Shown here: in pieces, positions 19,219 through 29,354 of the stretch | Layout: every line of letters begins with the position of its first letter | Numbering within the stretch: position 1 is the stretch's first letter | NCBI RefSeq assembly: GCF_002943715.1 | Contig: NZ_MQUA01000013.1 | Span: 1,419,001 to 1,483,000, forward strand | From: Polaribacter filamentus | Lineage (GTDB): Bacteria; Bacteroidota; Bacteroidia; Flavobacteriales; Flavobacteriaceae | Reading direction: 5' to 3' | DNA: 64,000 nucleotides | Notes under the pieces: generated by a model | What the model was told of the DNA's origin: nothing | The model's database searches: none | Seen by the model: the letters and a program-made list of their open reading frames with translations, nothing else | Translations under genes and position numbers: made by a program

Positions 19219-22200
19219 ATGATCACAAAACCAAACATCAGCATTCAAAAACTCCTCTATTTATTTATTTTTACCTTTTTACTAAGCCCAACAACCTATT
19301 CTCAAGGCTTTGAAGGTTATTACAGATATCCAGATGTACACAATAATACCGTCGTTTTTTCTGCAGAAGGAGATCTTTGGACGGTTTCTATCTCTGGCGG
19401 ATTGGCAAGAAGGTTAACCACACATTTAGAAGAAGAACGTTTTCCTTTTATTTCTCCGGATGGAAAAACCGTTTTATTTTCGGCAAATTATGAGGGTCCA
19501 ATGGAAATTTATACAATCCCGATAAACGGTGGTTTAACGACTCGTTGGACGTATGAAAGTGATGCATCCGTTGCAACAACTTGGGCGCCAAATGGTGATA
19601 TTGTTTATGCTACTTGGGCGTATAACAAAAAACCGGATGATCAACTAGTAAAAATAAATACAGCATCAAAAGTAAAAAGTTTCATTCCGCTAGATCAAGC
19701 AAGTGAAGCTAGTTTTAATAAAGATGGTAAAACCGTTTATTTTGTAAGGCCTGCTTTTCACGGAAATGTAACAAAACGATATAAAGGTGGTACAGCTAGA
19801 CAAATATGGCGATTTACAGAAGGTGACAAAGAAGCTGTAAAGTTAACTACAGCGTATGTTGGCGAAAGTCATCACCCAATGTGGTATCAAAATAAAATAT
19901 ATTTTATTACGGATAGAGACGGAATGATGAATGTTTGGTCGATGAACGAAGATGGCAGCGAATTAACGCAAATAACGAAACATGATAAATTTGATGTGCG
20001 CTATGCAAATATATCAAACGGAAATATTGTGTATCAATTAGGTGCAGATTTATGGCTGCATAATTTGGCTTCAAATACAGGAAATAAAATCGACATTAAA
20101 TTAGTTTCTGATCATGAACAACTTAGAGAAAAATGGGATGAAAATCCATCAGAATATATTAGCAATGTAAACACAAATAAAGACGGATCTAAAATTGTAA
20201 TCACCGCAAGAGGTAAGGTATTTGTAGTTCCTGTAGAAACTGGAAGAACTATTTCTTTTTCTGATAAATCAAACGTTCGCTATAGAGATGCAGCTTTCTC
20301 TTCGGATGGAAAAGAAATTATTACCCTTTCTGATGAAAGCGGTGAATTTGAATTTATTACAATGTCTGCTGACGGTATGGGAGACTCTAAATCAATCACT
20401 AAAGACGGAACAATTTTAAGATATGAAGGAAATCCTTCGCCAGATGGTAAATTTATGGCCTACAGCGATTTGAATGAACATTTATTTATTTTAAACATTG
20501 CTACTGGTAAAAGTGCTAAAATTTCTACAAACCAAGAAGGTATTAGAGATTACTCTTGGTCGCCAGATAGTAAATGGTTGTCTTTTGTGCAAGTTGCAGA
20601 AAATACCATGGCTCAAATTAAAATTTACAATGTAGAGTCTAAAAAAAGTTTCGATTTAACTACGGATAGAGCAAATAGCACGAGTCCTGCATGGAGTATA
20701 GATGGTACCTTTCTTTATTTTATATCCGATAGGAGTTTTACTACAATCGTTGATGGACCTTGGGGAACAAGACAACCAGAACCTTATTTTGATGCAAGTG
20801 AAAAAATATATCATGTTGCGTTGCAAAAAGGTACAAGATCTCCGTTTAGACCAAATGATGAGTTATACACCAAAGAAGAATGTAAAGACTGTGATAAAAA
20901 AGAGGTAACTGTTTTAATTGATGCGGAAGGCATTAAAGAAAGAATCATAGAAGTGCCAGTGAGTCCAGGGAATTACAGAAGCTTAACGCTCAACAAGACA
21001 GCTTTATATGTGCTTTCATCAGAAACCGGTTTGAATGCAAAAACTCATTTATCTGTAATTAAAATAGCCAATAAAGATATTAGTATAACTACAATTCTTG
21101 AAGATGTTAAAAACTATAAATTAACTACTGATGGTGAAAAAATTCTTATCTCAAAAGGAAAAGGTTTTTACATGGCAAAAGCAGCAACAGAAAAAATCAC
21201 TGTTAGCGATAAAAATAGCATTGATTTAAGTGGCTGGAAATTTGCAATAAATCCGATAGAAGACTGGCAACAAATTTTTACCGATGCGTGGAGAATGGAA
21301 CGTGATTATTTTTATGATAAAAATATGCACGGTGTAGATTGGGATGCAATGCATGCTAAATATCTACCTTTAATATCTCGAATTACAACAAGAGACGAAC
21401 TTTCTGATTTAATAGGAAGTTTTGTGGGCGAATTATCGGCCTTACATACCAATGTTGGAGGTGGTGATTTAAGAAGTGATCCTAAAAATATTCCGGTGGC
21501 AAATCTTGGCGCCGTTTTAGTGCGTGATGAGGCTAATGCTGGATTTAAAATTGAGTATATTTATAAGGTTGACCCAGATTATCCTGACGAAAAATCACCT
21601 TTAGATGACCCTTATTTAGATGTAAAAGAAGGCGATATCATTACACATGTAAATGGTAAAAATGCTTTATCTGCTTTAGATATTGGCGAATTAATTAGAA
21701 ACCAAGTCGGGAAACAAGTTCGATTAAGTATAAAGAGCGGAAAAACTTCAAAAGATATCATTGTAATTCCTATTGCCAATTCTTTCAAGTTAAGATACGG
21801 AGACTGGGAATATGGAAATAGATTACATGTAGAAAAAGAATCTGATGACGCTATTGGTTATTTACATCTTAGAGCAATGGGCGAAGATGATATTAATCAA
21901 TTTTATAGAGAGTTTTATCCTGTTTTTAACAGACAAGGATTAATTATTGATGTTCGATACAACTGGGGCGGAAATATTGATAGCTTTATTCTAGAGAAAT
22001 TACTTCGTAAAGCATGGATGTATTGGAAGGGAAGATCTGGACAACAATATGCGAATATGCCTTACGCATTTACAGGTCACATTGTAATTCTTGTTAATGA
22101 AAATACGTACTCTGATGGTGAAGCTTTTGCTGATGGATTTAAAAGGCTTAATTTAGGTACCGCCATTGGAACCCGAACTTGGGGTGGTGAAATTTGGTTA

Positions 22201-22464
22201 AACAGCGCCAATACTTTAAGTGATAATGGCCTTGCGAGAGCGCCAATGTTTGGAGTGTATGGTGATGGTAAATGGCGAATAGAAGGGCATGGTTTTGAAC
22301 CGGATATTGTTATAGATAATCTACCGCATGAAACTTTTAACGGCAAAGACGCACAACTAGAGAAAGCAATTAATTTATTAAAAAAATTAATTAAAGATGA
22401 TCCTAGAGAAGTTCCGGGAGTTCCTGAATATCCAAATAAATCATTTAAGAATAATAAAAAATAA
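19219..22464 (+). CDS. Tricorn-type S41 protease
   Basis: This 1,081-residue exported protein has a signal peptide, a long TolB/tricorn beta-propeller region (about 35-660; repeated SPDGKTVLFSA and SWSPDSKWLSF motifs), a tricorn C1 helical domain (DWQQIFTDAWRMERDYFYD), a PDZ domain (about 755-855; VKEGDIITHVNGKNA) and a C-terminal S41 peptidase domain. The nucleophile serine is S965 in NTYSDGEAF. Such proteins degrade peptides in the periplasm. Length matches bacterial tricorn homologues. Confidence 0.92.
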   Translation: MITKPNISIQKLLYLFIFTFLLSPTTYSQGFEGYYRYPDVHNNTVVFSAEGDLWTVSISGGLARRLTTHLEEERFPFISPDGKTVLFSANYEGPMEIYTIPINGGLTTRWTYESDASVATTWAPNGDIVYATWAYNKKPDDQLVKINTASKVKSFIPLDQASEASFNKDGKTVYFVRPAFHGNVTKRYKGGTARQIWRFTEGDKEAVKLTTAYVGESHHPMWYQNKIYFITDRDGMMNVWSMNEDGSELTQITKHDKFDVRYANISNGNIVYQLGADLWLHNLASNTGNKIDIKLVSDHEQLREKWDENPSEYISNVNTNKDGSKIVITARGKVFVVPVETGRTISFSDKSNVRYRDAAFSSDGKEIITLSDESGEFEFITMSADGMGDSKSITKDGTILRYEGNPSPDGKFMAYSDLNEHLFILNIATGKSAKISTNQEGIRDYSWSPDSKWLSFVQVAENTMAQIKIYNVESKKSFDLTTDRANSTSPAWSIDGTFLYFISDRSFTTIVDGPWGTRQPEPYFDASEKIYHVALQKGTRSPFRPNDELYTKEECKDCDKKEVTVLIDAEGIKERIIEVPVSPGNYRSLTLNKTALYVLSSETGLNAKTHLSVIKIANKDISITTILEDVKNYKLTTDGEKILISKGKGFYMAKAATEKITVSDKNSIDLSGWKFAINPIEDWQQIFTDAWRMERDYFYDKNMHGVDWDAMHAKYLPLISRITTRDELSDLIGSFVGELSALHTNVGGGDLRSDPKNIPVANLGAVLVRDEANAGFKIEYIYKVDPDYPDEKSPLDDPYLDVKEGDIITHVNGKNALSALDIGELIRNQVGKQVRLSIKSGKTSKDIIVIPIANSFKLRYGDWEYGNRLHVEKESDDAIGYLHLRAMGEDDINQFYREFYPVFNRQGLIIDVRYNWGGNIDSFILEKLLRKAWMYWKGRSGQQYANMPYAFTGHIVILVNENTYSDGEAFADGFKRLNLGTAIGTRTWGGEIWLNSANTLSDNGLARAPMFGVYGDGKWRIEGHGFEPDIVIDNLPHETFNGKDAQLEKAINLLKKLIKDDPREVPGVPEYPNKSFKNNKK

Positions 22465-22497
22465 ATTTCTAAATAACAACTTATTAGTTCAGACAAC

Positions 22498-22539
22498 TGC
22501 AAATTTTGTTTTAGAATTAATGAATATAAAATGATTATT
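22498..22539 (+). pseudogene. Tail remnant of an FKBP-type isomerase gene
   Basis: Bases 22502-22534 encode FVLELMNIK and a stop, nearly the end of the intact isomerase at 18063 (FDVELMNVK, stop), and are followed by a matching terminator. The rest of the gene is missing. It suggests a second isomerase copy once followed the tricorn gene and was deleted. Confidence 0.4.
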
Positions 22540-22551
22540 TTATTTTTAAAA

Positions 22552-22590
22552 ACAATAAAAACTCTCCAAATTTGAGAGTTTTTATTGTTT
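22552..22590 (+). terminator. Intrinsic terminator after the tricorn-type protease gene
   Basis: Stem CAATAAAAACTCTC/GAGAGTTTTTATTG with an AT-rich loop. Its sequence and the preceding codons resemble the terminator region at 18968-19046. Confidence 0.8.
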
Positions 22591-22681
22591 GTAGAGAATA
22601 TTCAGTTTTTTACTAATTTAGCGTTTATTATTTCCTTTATCTAAAGCACGAAAAATTTAATTTAATGAACTACCTCGACCC

Positions 22682-24134
22682 CAATGTCATTAAGTTAAGA
22701 GATTTTCATATGCTATCTTTCTGATTTTTAGTAACTTTCGGTTTCTCTCTTCTAACATATTTCCTTATATTTCTTTGATAAGATCTATTGGGTCTTATAG
22801 GGACTAGTTCTTGTTTGAACAGTATTTTAATTTGCTCCACAATAGCTTCCATATCTGTATTAGAGAAAAATAAGGATACTATTTTATTCTTCAAAAAGCC
22901 ATAAGATAAATTGGTGTTTATTTTATAAGTTAACTTTCTGTTTTTTGTTTGCTCTATTATTTAATCTTCTAAATCGCTGACGATTAGTGTCTGTACGTTA
23001 CTAATGAATATAGCTGCATTGAAGTCTTGTAAAATACTTTGGTTGGAATAGCCTGAAAAATGCGCTACTTTTAATTTGTTTTTCAATTCATCGTAAAAAA
23101 TTTCTACACCCCATCTTTTAAAATATAGTTCCTTGAATATTTTATTAGGATACTTCTTGCTATCTAATAAAGAGGTGATTAATAATTCTGTTTCTCCGCT
23201 GGGTAATTTCACACGAAGTAATCTCACTTTTATCGGGGTATTTCTATCATATTGTTTATCAGATACAACAGCGTTTTTACTTGGGAAAATTTCTACAATT
23301 TGACTTGTTTTATTACTGGCTATAAAAGTTTTAGTAACGCCACTAAAACTTGTTTTAATTCGCATCAAATAATCGATGTTTTTTATGCAATGCGTATTTA
23401 TAAAATCATAAGAGGGATATCCTCTGTCATAAATAATCAAGTCGCGTGCTTTAGTTTTTACCAAATGTAGCAATCCTAAGGCCCTTTCTCCCTCTTTTTT
23501 TGGTGATAATTGACTATCTAAAACATACTTATTTAAAACATCATAGAGTACAGAAACCCTTGCTTGAACGACGCCTGTATCTGTTTGATTTTTTACAAGA
23601 CCGTAAATACCTTTCAACTCATCTGTAAAGGGAAGCGTAATGGAAGAACCGTCAACTGCTAAAACTCTAAATCCATTCCATAATTTTATTCCTAGTTCAT
23701 TATCGGTATAAAATTCATCAATGAGCATCTCACTTAATTTTTTAAAAACTCCTGGTTGTATTTTTTTACGACATTGCACGAAAGCACTTTTTGTAAAAGA
23801 TTTTAAACTTAATAGACCGCAGTCTCGTCTTAAATGATTTACAAAGTTTTCTATTTCTATAGAAAGGCTTTTTGTTAAAAAATTCATCATAAGTAATAAG
23901 GTTTTAGAAAAGGATTGTTTTCTTGTTCTTGTAAAATCTTTTTCTGAAACTCTAAAGCTTTCTTTTAAGTTGACTACTAAAAATTTCTTTACCGATCTTT
24001 TTAAAAATAAAAATAGGTGTTTTTTTTCATCTTACATCTAATTGATTATCAGTTAAATATACGAAATTAATTTGAATATAACTAATTTAATTATCTGAAT
24101 ATCAGTTATTTAAATCGTTAACTTAATGACATTG
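22682..24134 (-). mobile_element. IS4-family insertion sequence, 1,453 bp
   Basis: The ends are a perfect 17-bp inverted repeat starting CAATGTCATTAAGTTAA, and the element is flanked by a 10-bp target duplication ACCTCGACCC (22672-22681 and 24135-24144), a size typical of IS4. It carries one transposase gene on the minus strand, which is broken. The target lies inside the TACCTCG/CGAGGTA hairpin of an older IS200-like remnant. Confidence 0.92.
22706..23890 (-). pseudogene. IS4-family DDE transposase, broken
   Basis: The DDE residues are present: LAVDGSSITLP (first Asp), LIIYDRGYPSYDF (second Asp) and the YREK-type KRWGVEIFYDELKNKLK (Glu). An in-frame TAA at 22961-22963 follows VSDLED, and the same frame continues to 22706 with the expected basic C-terminus (RRNIRKYVRRE-like). 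At the N-terminus the homologous frame extends upstream of the ATG pair (VSEKDFTRTRKQSFSK, 23900-23950) without an in-frame ATG; one more A in the A8 run near 24028-24035 would supply it. The element is probably inactive on its own. Confidence 0.8.
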
Positions 24135-24200
24135 ACCTCGACCCAAGGGCACGAGGTATCAAAACAATTTAAGCTGTGACTTGTGTATCTTTTGATACTG

Positions 24201-24360
24201 CTAACCTTTTCCTTGACCTTGAACATATTTATTTATAACTTCTTCATTTGCATATTGAACGACAGTATTGATATAATAGCCACTTGTCCAAAATTTGACG
24301 CCCCATAAAAACCTCTTTACTGCGGGATGCAATCTAAAAATCTCTCGAGCAGTTAAGCTC
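24201..24360 (-). pseudogene. IS200/IS605-type TnpA transposase, C-terminal remnant
   Basis: The minus strand encodes LTAREIFRLHPAVKRFLWGV, then KFWTSGYYINTVVQYANEEV, then INKYVQGQGKG and a stop, which is the C-terminal third of an IS200-type tyrosine (HUH) transposase. The N-terminal part with the HUH motif is missing. Flanking short palindromes (TACCTCG/CGAGGTA interrupted by the IS4 copy, and a CCGAA/TTCGG palindrome near 24375-24386) look like the element's end hairpins, so it seems internally deleted. Confidence 0.75.
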
Positions 24361-24443
24361 TTTATAGTTTAGCCCCGAATAAGTTCGGAGTGTTCTTGAA
24401 ATTATACTAAAAAGAACAATCCTCTTTAAATTAATGTAGAACA

Positions 24444-24475
24444 GAAAAAAGCGCCCAAAATCGAGCGCTTTTTTA
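24444..24475 (-). terminator. Intrinsic terminator downstream of leuB
   Basis: Stem AAAAAAGCGC/GCGCTTTTTT with a 10-base loop, just after the end of the leu operon, with A and T runs that make it work in either direction. Confidence 0.85.
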
Positions 24476-24496
24476 AATAGATACAATTAGTATGTA

Positions 24497-25552
24497 TTAG
24501 ATATTTTCTGCAATCCAATTTCCTACTTCTTTTGTTCCGTAAGCTTTTGCTCCATCGGCTATATCTTCTGTAACAATTCCTTTGTTTAAAGCATCGTTTA
24601 CAGCATCTCTAATAGCTTTTCCTTCGTCCATTAATCCAAAGTTTTCGAACATCATTGCTGCTGATAAAATTGTAGCCATAGGATTTGCAATATTTAAGCC
24701 AGTTGCTTGCGGATAAGAACCATGAATTGGTTCGAATAAACCAATATTAGAACCTAAAGACGCACTTGGCATTAATCCCATAGAACCAGAAATAACAGAA
24801 GCTTCATCCGTTAAAATATCACCAAACAAGTTTTCTGTAATTAATACATCATAACTATTTGGCCATTGCACCAAACGCATCGCAACCGCATCTACAAACT
24901 CATAAGAAACGGTAACTTCTGGATACTCCTTTTCCATTGCTTGTACTGTTTCTCTCCATAATCTTGAAGTTTCTAAAACATTTGCTTTATCTACACAACA
25001 CAATTTTTTAGAACGTGTCATTGCCAATTCAAAACCTTTTTTAGCCAAGCGAATAACCTCAGCTCTGGTGTATACACAATTGTCAAAAGCAGTTTCTCCA
25101 CCATCTCTTCTACCCTTTTCACCAAAGTAAATTCCTCCAGTTAATTCGCGTAAAAAAACCAAGTCAGTTCCTTCAATACGCTCTCTTTTTAAGGGTGATT
25201 TATCTAACAAAGAAGGAAACGTAAACGTTGGTCTCACATTTGCAAACAGACCTAACTTTTTACGCATTTTCAATAACCCTTGCTCCGGCCGAACTTTTGC
25301 CAATGGATCATTATCATATCTTGGATGACCAATTGCACCAAATAAAACAGCATCTGAAGACGCACAAATTTCATGAGTTTCATCTGGATACGGTTCACCA
25401 ACTGCATCAATTGCTGCCGCACCCGTTAAAGCGGGTCTCCAAGTAATTTCGTGGTTAAATTTTTTAGCTATTGCGTCAGATACTTTTACTGCTTGATCTA
25501 TCACTTCAGGCCCAATTCCGTCTCCTGCTAATACTGCGATTTTTAATTTCAT
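24497..25552 (-). CDS. leuB: 3-isopropylmalate dehydrogenase
   Basis: The 351-residue enzyme oxidises and decarboxylates 3-isopropylmalate with NAD. It starts [27 protein letters not shown] marks the substrate loop, and [33 protein letters not shown] holds the metal-binding aspartates. It is the last gene of leuC-leuD-leuA-leuB, separated from leuA by 167 bp that contain palindromic repeats. Confidence 0.96.
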   Translation of the reverse strand: MKLKIAVLAGDGIGPEVIDQAVKVSDAIAKKFNHEITWRPALTGAAAIDAVGEPYPDETHEICASSDAVLFGAIGHPRYDNDPLAKVRPEQGLLKMRKKLGLFANVRPTFTFPSLLDKSPLKRERIEGTDLVFLRELTGGIYFGEKGRRDGGETAFDNCVYTRAEVIRLAKKGFELAMTRSKKLCCVDKANVLETSRLWRETVQAMEKEYPEVTVSYEFVDAVAMRLVQWPNSYDVLITENLFGDILTDEASVISGSMGLMPSASLGSNIGLFEPIHGSYPQATGLNIANPMATILSAAMMFENFGLMDEGKAIRDAVNDALNKGIVTEDIADGAKAYGTKEVGNWIAENI

Positions 25553-25627
25553 TGTTTTTTTGCTTTTGGCTATTTGCTAAATAAATAGCTAGTAATTTAT
25601 TTAATATTTTTTTATTTTCACTAAAAT

Positions 25628-25707
25628 GTTCTCGATACAATTTTTAAAAAAAATCGAAAATCACTCGAACTGACAACATGTTTTCAGTCGAATCCAAGAC
25701 TGAAAAC
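25628..25707. repeat. Palindromic intergenic elements between leuA and leuB
   Basis: Two elements lie side by side. The first (25628-25676) is an inverted copy of the TGTCAGTTCGAG...TCGAGAACA family also found at 17975-18039. The second (25680-25707) is a perfect GTTTTCAGTC/GACTGAAAAC hairpin. They may attenuate transcription or stabilise mRNA between the two genes. Confidence 0.65.
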
Positions 25708-25719
25708 CGCAACTGCACA

Positions 25720-27240
25720 CTAAATTATATTCAACATTTTTTCTGCAGCTTTAATTGCAGATACTGTTTGATCTGAATCCAAGCCTCGTGTAATAAATTC
25801 GTGTTTTTCTCTTCTCCAAGTAATAATCGTTTCACACAAGGCATCCGAGTTACTGCCTGGTGGAATTCTAACTGCATAATCTATCAACTTAGGAATTTTT
25901 CTTTTACTATGTATTTTATACAGCTTTTTTAAAGCATTCATAAAAGCATCAAATTGTCCATCTCCTTGAGCATGCGCTTCATACATAACGCCTTCCACTC
26001 TTAATTGCAAAGTCGTTGATGGTTTCATTCCTTTTGCATGACCTAATACATAATTCTCTACAATAACACGTTTTTCAATTCTATCACTGTCTAAAACATC
26101 AGAAATTATGTACGGTAAATCATCTTGAGAAACCACTTCTTTTTTGTCTCCCAACTCAATGATTCTTTGTGTAACTTTCTTAAGTTCCTCATCATTTAAA
26201 CTGATTCCTAAGTCTTGTAAATTCTTTTGGATATTTGCTTTTCCTGATGTTTTTCCTAATGCATATTTACGTTTTCTACCAAAACGCTCTGGCATTAAAT
26301 CATTAAAATAGAGGTTGTTTTTAGAATCTCCGTCTGCATGAATTCCTGCAGTTTGTGTAAAAACATTTGCACCTACTACTGGTTTATTAACAGGAATTCT
26401 AAAGCCCGAAAATGTTTCTACAAGCTTACTAACTTTATTAAGTGCTTTCTCATTTACAGTAATTTTTACCTCCTTTAGAAAATCATTAATTACTGCAATA
26501 ACACTAGCCATTGGCGCATTCCCTGCACGTTCTCCCATCCCATTTATGGTTAAATGCAAGCCGTTTGCACCTGCCTTTATGGCTTCCATCACATTGGCAA
26601 CTCCTAAATCGTAATCATTATGACCGTGAAAATCGATATGAGAATTTGGGTATTTCTGGCGAACTTCAGTGATAAAATTAAAGGTTTCATCCGGAGTTAA
26701 AATCCCTAGCGTATCTGGTAATAAAACGCGTTCTATTTTTTGAGTAGTTAAGAAATCTAAGTATTCAAAAACGTAAGCTTTAGAATTACGCATTCCGTTA
26801 GACCAATCTTCTAAATATACATTTGTTTTAATATTATGTTTCGCCGCTAATTCTATCGTAGCTTTGATCTCTTCAAAATGTTGTGCTGGTGTTTTTTTAA
26901 GCTGATGCGTTAAGTGATTTAAAGAACCTTTGGTTAATAAATTCTGAACTTTCGCGCCAGATTCTAGCATCCAATCTATAGATTTTCCTCCATCAACAAA
27001 GGTTAATACCTCAATTTTATCTAAGCAATTATTTTCTGATGCCCAAGAAGTAATTTTCTTTACAGCTTCTAATTCGCCTTCAGAAACTCTGGCAGATGCA
27101 ATTTCTAAACGATCTACTTTTAATTCTTCTAAAAGTAATTTTGCTATTGTTAATTTCTCAGAAACCGAAAACGACACGCCCGATGTTTGTTCACCATCGC
27201 GCAGTGTCGTATCCATTATTTCAATCTTTCTACGTGCCAT
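25720..27240 (-). CDS. leuA: 2-isopropylmalate synthase (with C-terminal regulatory domain)
   Basis: This 506-residue acyltransferase condenses acetyl-CoA with 2-ketoisovalerate. DTTLRDGEQTSGVSFS is the N-terminal TIM-barrel signature, HFHGHNDYDLG the metal site, and GERAGNA the second signature. A LeuA-type regulatory dimerisation domain occupies about residues 380-506. The sequence is of the branch with a long N-terminal 'MARRKIEIMDTTLRDG', for which citramalate synthase is an alternative; its place between leuD and leuB favours LeuA. Confidence 0.88.
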   Translation of the reverse strand: MARRKIEIMDTTLRDGEQTSGVSFSVSEKLTIAKLLLEELKVDRLEIASARVSEGELEAVKKITSWASENNCLDKIEVLTFVDGGKSIDWMLESGAKVQNLLTKGSLNHLTHQLKKTPAQHFEEIKATIELAAKHNIKTNVYLEDWSNGMRNSKAYVFEYLDFLTTQKIERVLLPDTLGILTPDETFNFITEVRQKYPNSHIDFHGHNDYDLGVANVMEAIKAGANGLHLTINGMGERAGNAPMASVIAVINDFLKEVKITVNEKALNKVSKLVETFSGFRIPVNKPVVGANVFTQTAGIHADGDSKNNLYFNDLMPERFGRKRKYALGKTSGKANIQKNLQDLGISLNDEELKKVTQRIIELGDKKEVVSQDDLPYIISDVLDSDRIEKRVIVENYVLGHAKGMKPSTTLQLRVEGVMYEAHAQGDGQFDAFMNALKKLYKIHSKRKIPKLIDYAVRIPPGSNSDALCETIITWRREKHEFITRGLDSDQTVSAIKAAEKMLNII

Positions 27241-27262
27241 ACATCAACCTTAAAAGTTATTT

Positions 27263-27862
27263 TTAAAATGGTGTTGTTTTGGCAAAAGCGGTAATTTCGT
27301 TTTCGATGTTTTTTAAGTAATCAATATCATCAAAACCGTTTAACATATTGTCTTTTTTGTACGTATTTATTTCAAAAGTTTCCGATTCACCAGTTGAAAG
27401 TAACGTAACTTTCTGATTTGGTAAATCAACGTTAATTTCTGTTTTAGGATCTGCCATAATTGCTGCAAACAATGTATCTGCAAATTTAGGAGATACCTGA
27501 ACCGGTAAAACGCCCACATTTAAACAGTTATTTTTAAAGATATCTGCAAATGCTGATGAAATTACGCAACGCAATCCAAAATCGTACACAGACCATGCTG
27601 CGTGCTCTCTAGAAGAACCAGAACCAAAGTTTCTACCTCCTATTAAAATCTTAGAGCCTGCATAAATCTCTTTGTTTAAAGGAAAATCTGCTTTTGGTGT
27701 TCCGTCTGAATTGTATCTCCAATCACGGAAAAAGTTTACATCAAAATCAACACGCTCTGTTGCTTTTAAGAAACGAGCAGGAATTATTTGATCTGTATCT
27801 ACATTCTCTATTGGTAATGGATATGCTGTACTTGTTAATACTCCAAATTTATCGTAAGCCAT
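27263..27862 (-). CDS. leuD: 3-isopropylmalate dehydratase, small subunit
   Basis: The 199-residue swivel-domain subunit pairs with LeuC to isomerise 2- to 3-isopropylmalate. NVDTDQIIPARFLK and GRNFGSGSSREHAAW are the diagnostic motifs. It starts 91 bp after leuC and ends 22 bp before leuA. Confidence 0.96.
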   Translation of the reverse strand: MAYDKFGVLTSTAYPLPIENVDTDQIIPARFLKATERVDFDVNFFRDWRYNSDGTPKADFPLNKEIYAGSKILIGGRNFGSGSSREHAAWSVYDFGLRCVISSAFADIFKNNCLNVGVLPVQVSPKFADTLFAAIMADPKTEINVDLPNQKVTLLSTGESETFEINTYKKDNMLNGFDDIDYLKNIENEITAFAKTTPF

Positions 27863-27953
27863 TTATTAAGTATTCAGTTGCCAGTTTCAGTTGGCAGTTA
27901 TTATCTTATTATTATTTCATTTACAGTTTACTAAAAACTGCGACTGTAAACTG

Positions 27954-29354
27954 CTAACTAGTCATTAGCGTTCTAGGATCTGTAACAACTCCTTGCACAG
28001 CAGATGCTGCCGCAACTAAAGGTGATGCTAATAATGTTCTAGAACCTGGGCCTTGCCTTCCTTCAAAGTTTCTGTTGGATGTTGAAACCGATAATTTTCC
28101 TGATGGCACTTTATCATCATTCATTGCTAAACAGGCTGAACAACCTGGTTCTCTTAAAACAAAACCTGCATCTGTGATTACTTTATCTAACCCTTCTGCT
28201 TTTATTTGATCTACTACTTTATGTGAACCCGGAACTAACCAAGCGGTAACATTCGGTGCCTTTTGTCTTCCTTTTACGATAGAACAGAACCCTCTAAAGT
28301 CTTCTATTCTTCCGTTTGTACAAGATCCTAAGAAAACAAAGTCAATTTCCTTACCAATCATCGAATCGCCTTCGTTAAAAGCCATATATCCTAATGATTT
28401 TCTGTAAGTTTCTACTCCACCTTCTAAACTTTCAGCAGTTGGAATCGATTTTGTTACACCCATTCCCATTCCTGGATTTGTTCCGTAGGTAATCATTGGT
28501 TCGATATCTGCTGCTTCATAATTAAATTCTACATCAAATTCTGCCTCTTTATCAGTATATAAAGTATCCCAATATTTCATGGCTTTGTCCCAAGCAGCTC
28601 CTGTAGGAGTTTGAGCGCGCCCTTTCATATACTCGTATGTCTTTGCATCCGGAGCAATCATACCTCCACGTGCACCCATCTCAATAGATAAATTACACAC
28701 CGTCATTCTGCCTTCCATAGACATTTCTTCAAACACACCTCCAGCATATTCAACAAAATAACCGGTTGCACCAGAAGTTGTTTGTTTTGCAATAATATAC
28801 AAAGCAACATCTTTGGGCGTTACACCCAAACCTAATTTTCCGTTTACGTTGATACGCATTTTTTTAGGTTTTTGTTGCATAATACATTGTGTAGACAACA
28901 CCATTTCTACTTCTGATGTACCAATACCAAAAGCAATAGCACCAAAAGCACCATGTGTTGATGTGTGCGAATCTCCACAAACAATAGTTGCACCAGGTAA
29001 GGTAATTCCGTTTTCTGGACCAACAACATGTACAATTCCGTTGTTTTTATCTCCTAAACCCCAATGCGTAATTCCGTGCTTTTTAGCATTGTTTTCTAAG
29101 GCATTTAACTGATTTGCAGACAAAGGGTCTGCTACCGGTAAATGTTGATTTATAGTTGGTGTGTTATGATCTGCAGTTGCGAATGTACGCGCAGGATATA
29201 CAACACTGTTTCCTCTACTCTCTAATCCTAAAAACGCAACAGGACTTGTAACTTCGTGGATAAAATGACGGTCTATAAAAAACACATCAGGTCCGTCTTT
29301 AACTTGACGAACAACGTGTGAATCCCATACTTTGTCAAATAATGTTTTTGCCAT
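27954..29354 (-). CDS. leuC: 3-isopropylmalate dehydratase, large subunit
   Basis: At 466 residues the protein is of normal length for the aconitase-like large subunit. The 4Fe-4S ligands are visible in [13 protein letters not shown] and [27 protein letters not shown] and RFPGP-like [10 protein letters not shown] are the family signatures. First gene of the leu operon. I saw no leader peptide or T-box upstream. Confidence 0.96.
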   Translation of the reverse strand: MAKTLFDKVWDSHVVRQVKDGPDVFFIDRHFIHEVTSPVAFLGLESRGNSVVYPARTFATADHNTPTINQHLPVADPLSANQLNALENNAKKHGITHWGLGDKNNGIVHVVGPENGITLPGATIVCGDSHTSTHGAFGAIAFGIGTSEVEMVLSTQCIMQQKPKKMRINVNGKLGLGVTPKDVALYIIAKQTTSGATGYFVEYAGGVFEEMSMEGRMTVCNLSIEMGARGGMIAPDAKTYEYMKGRAQTPTGAAWDKAMKYWDTLYTDKEAEFDVEFNYEAADIEPMITYGTNPGMGMGVTKSIPTAESLEGGVETYRKSLGYMAFNEGDSMIGKEIDFVFLGSCTNGRIEDFRGFCSIVKGRQKAPNVTAWLVPGSHKVVDQIKAEGLDKVITDAGFVLREPGCSACLAMNDDKVPSGKLSVSTSNRNFEGRQGPGSRTLLASPLVAAASAVQGVVTDPRTLMTS

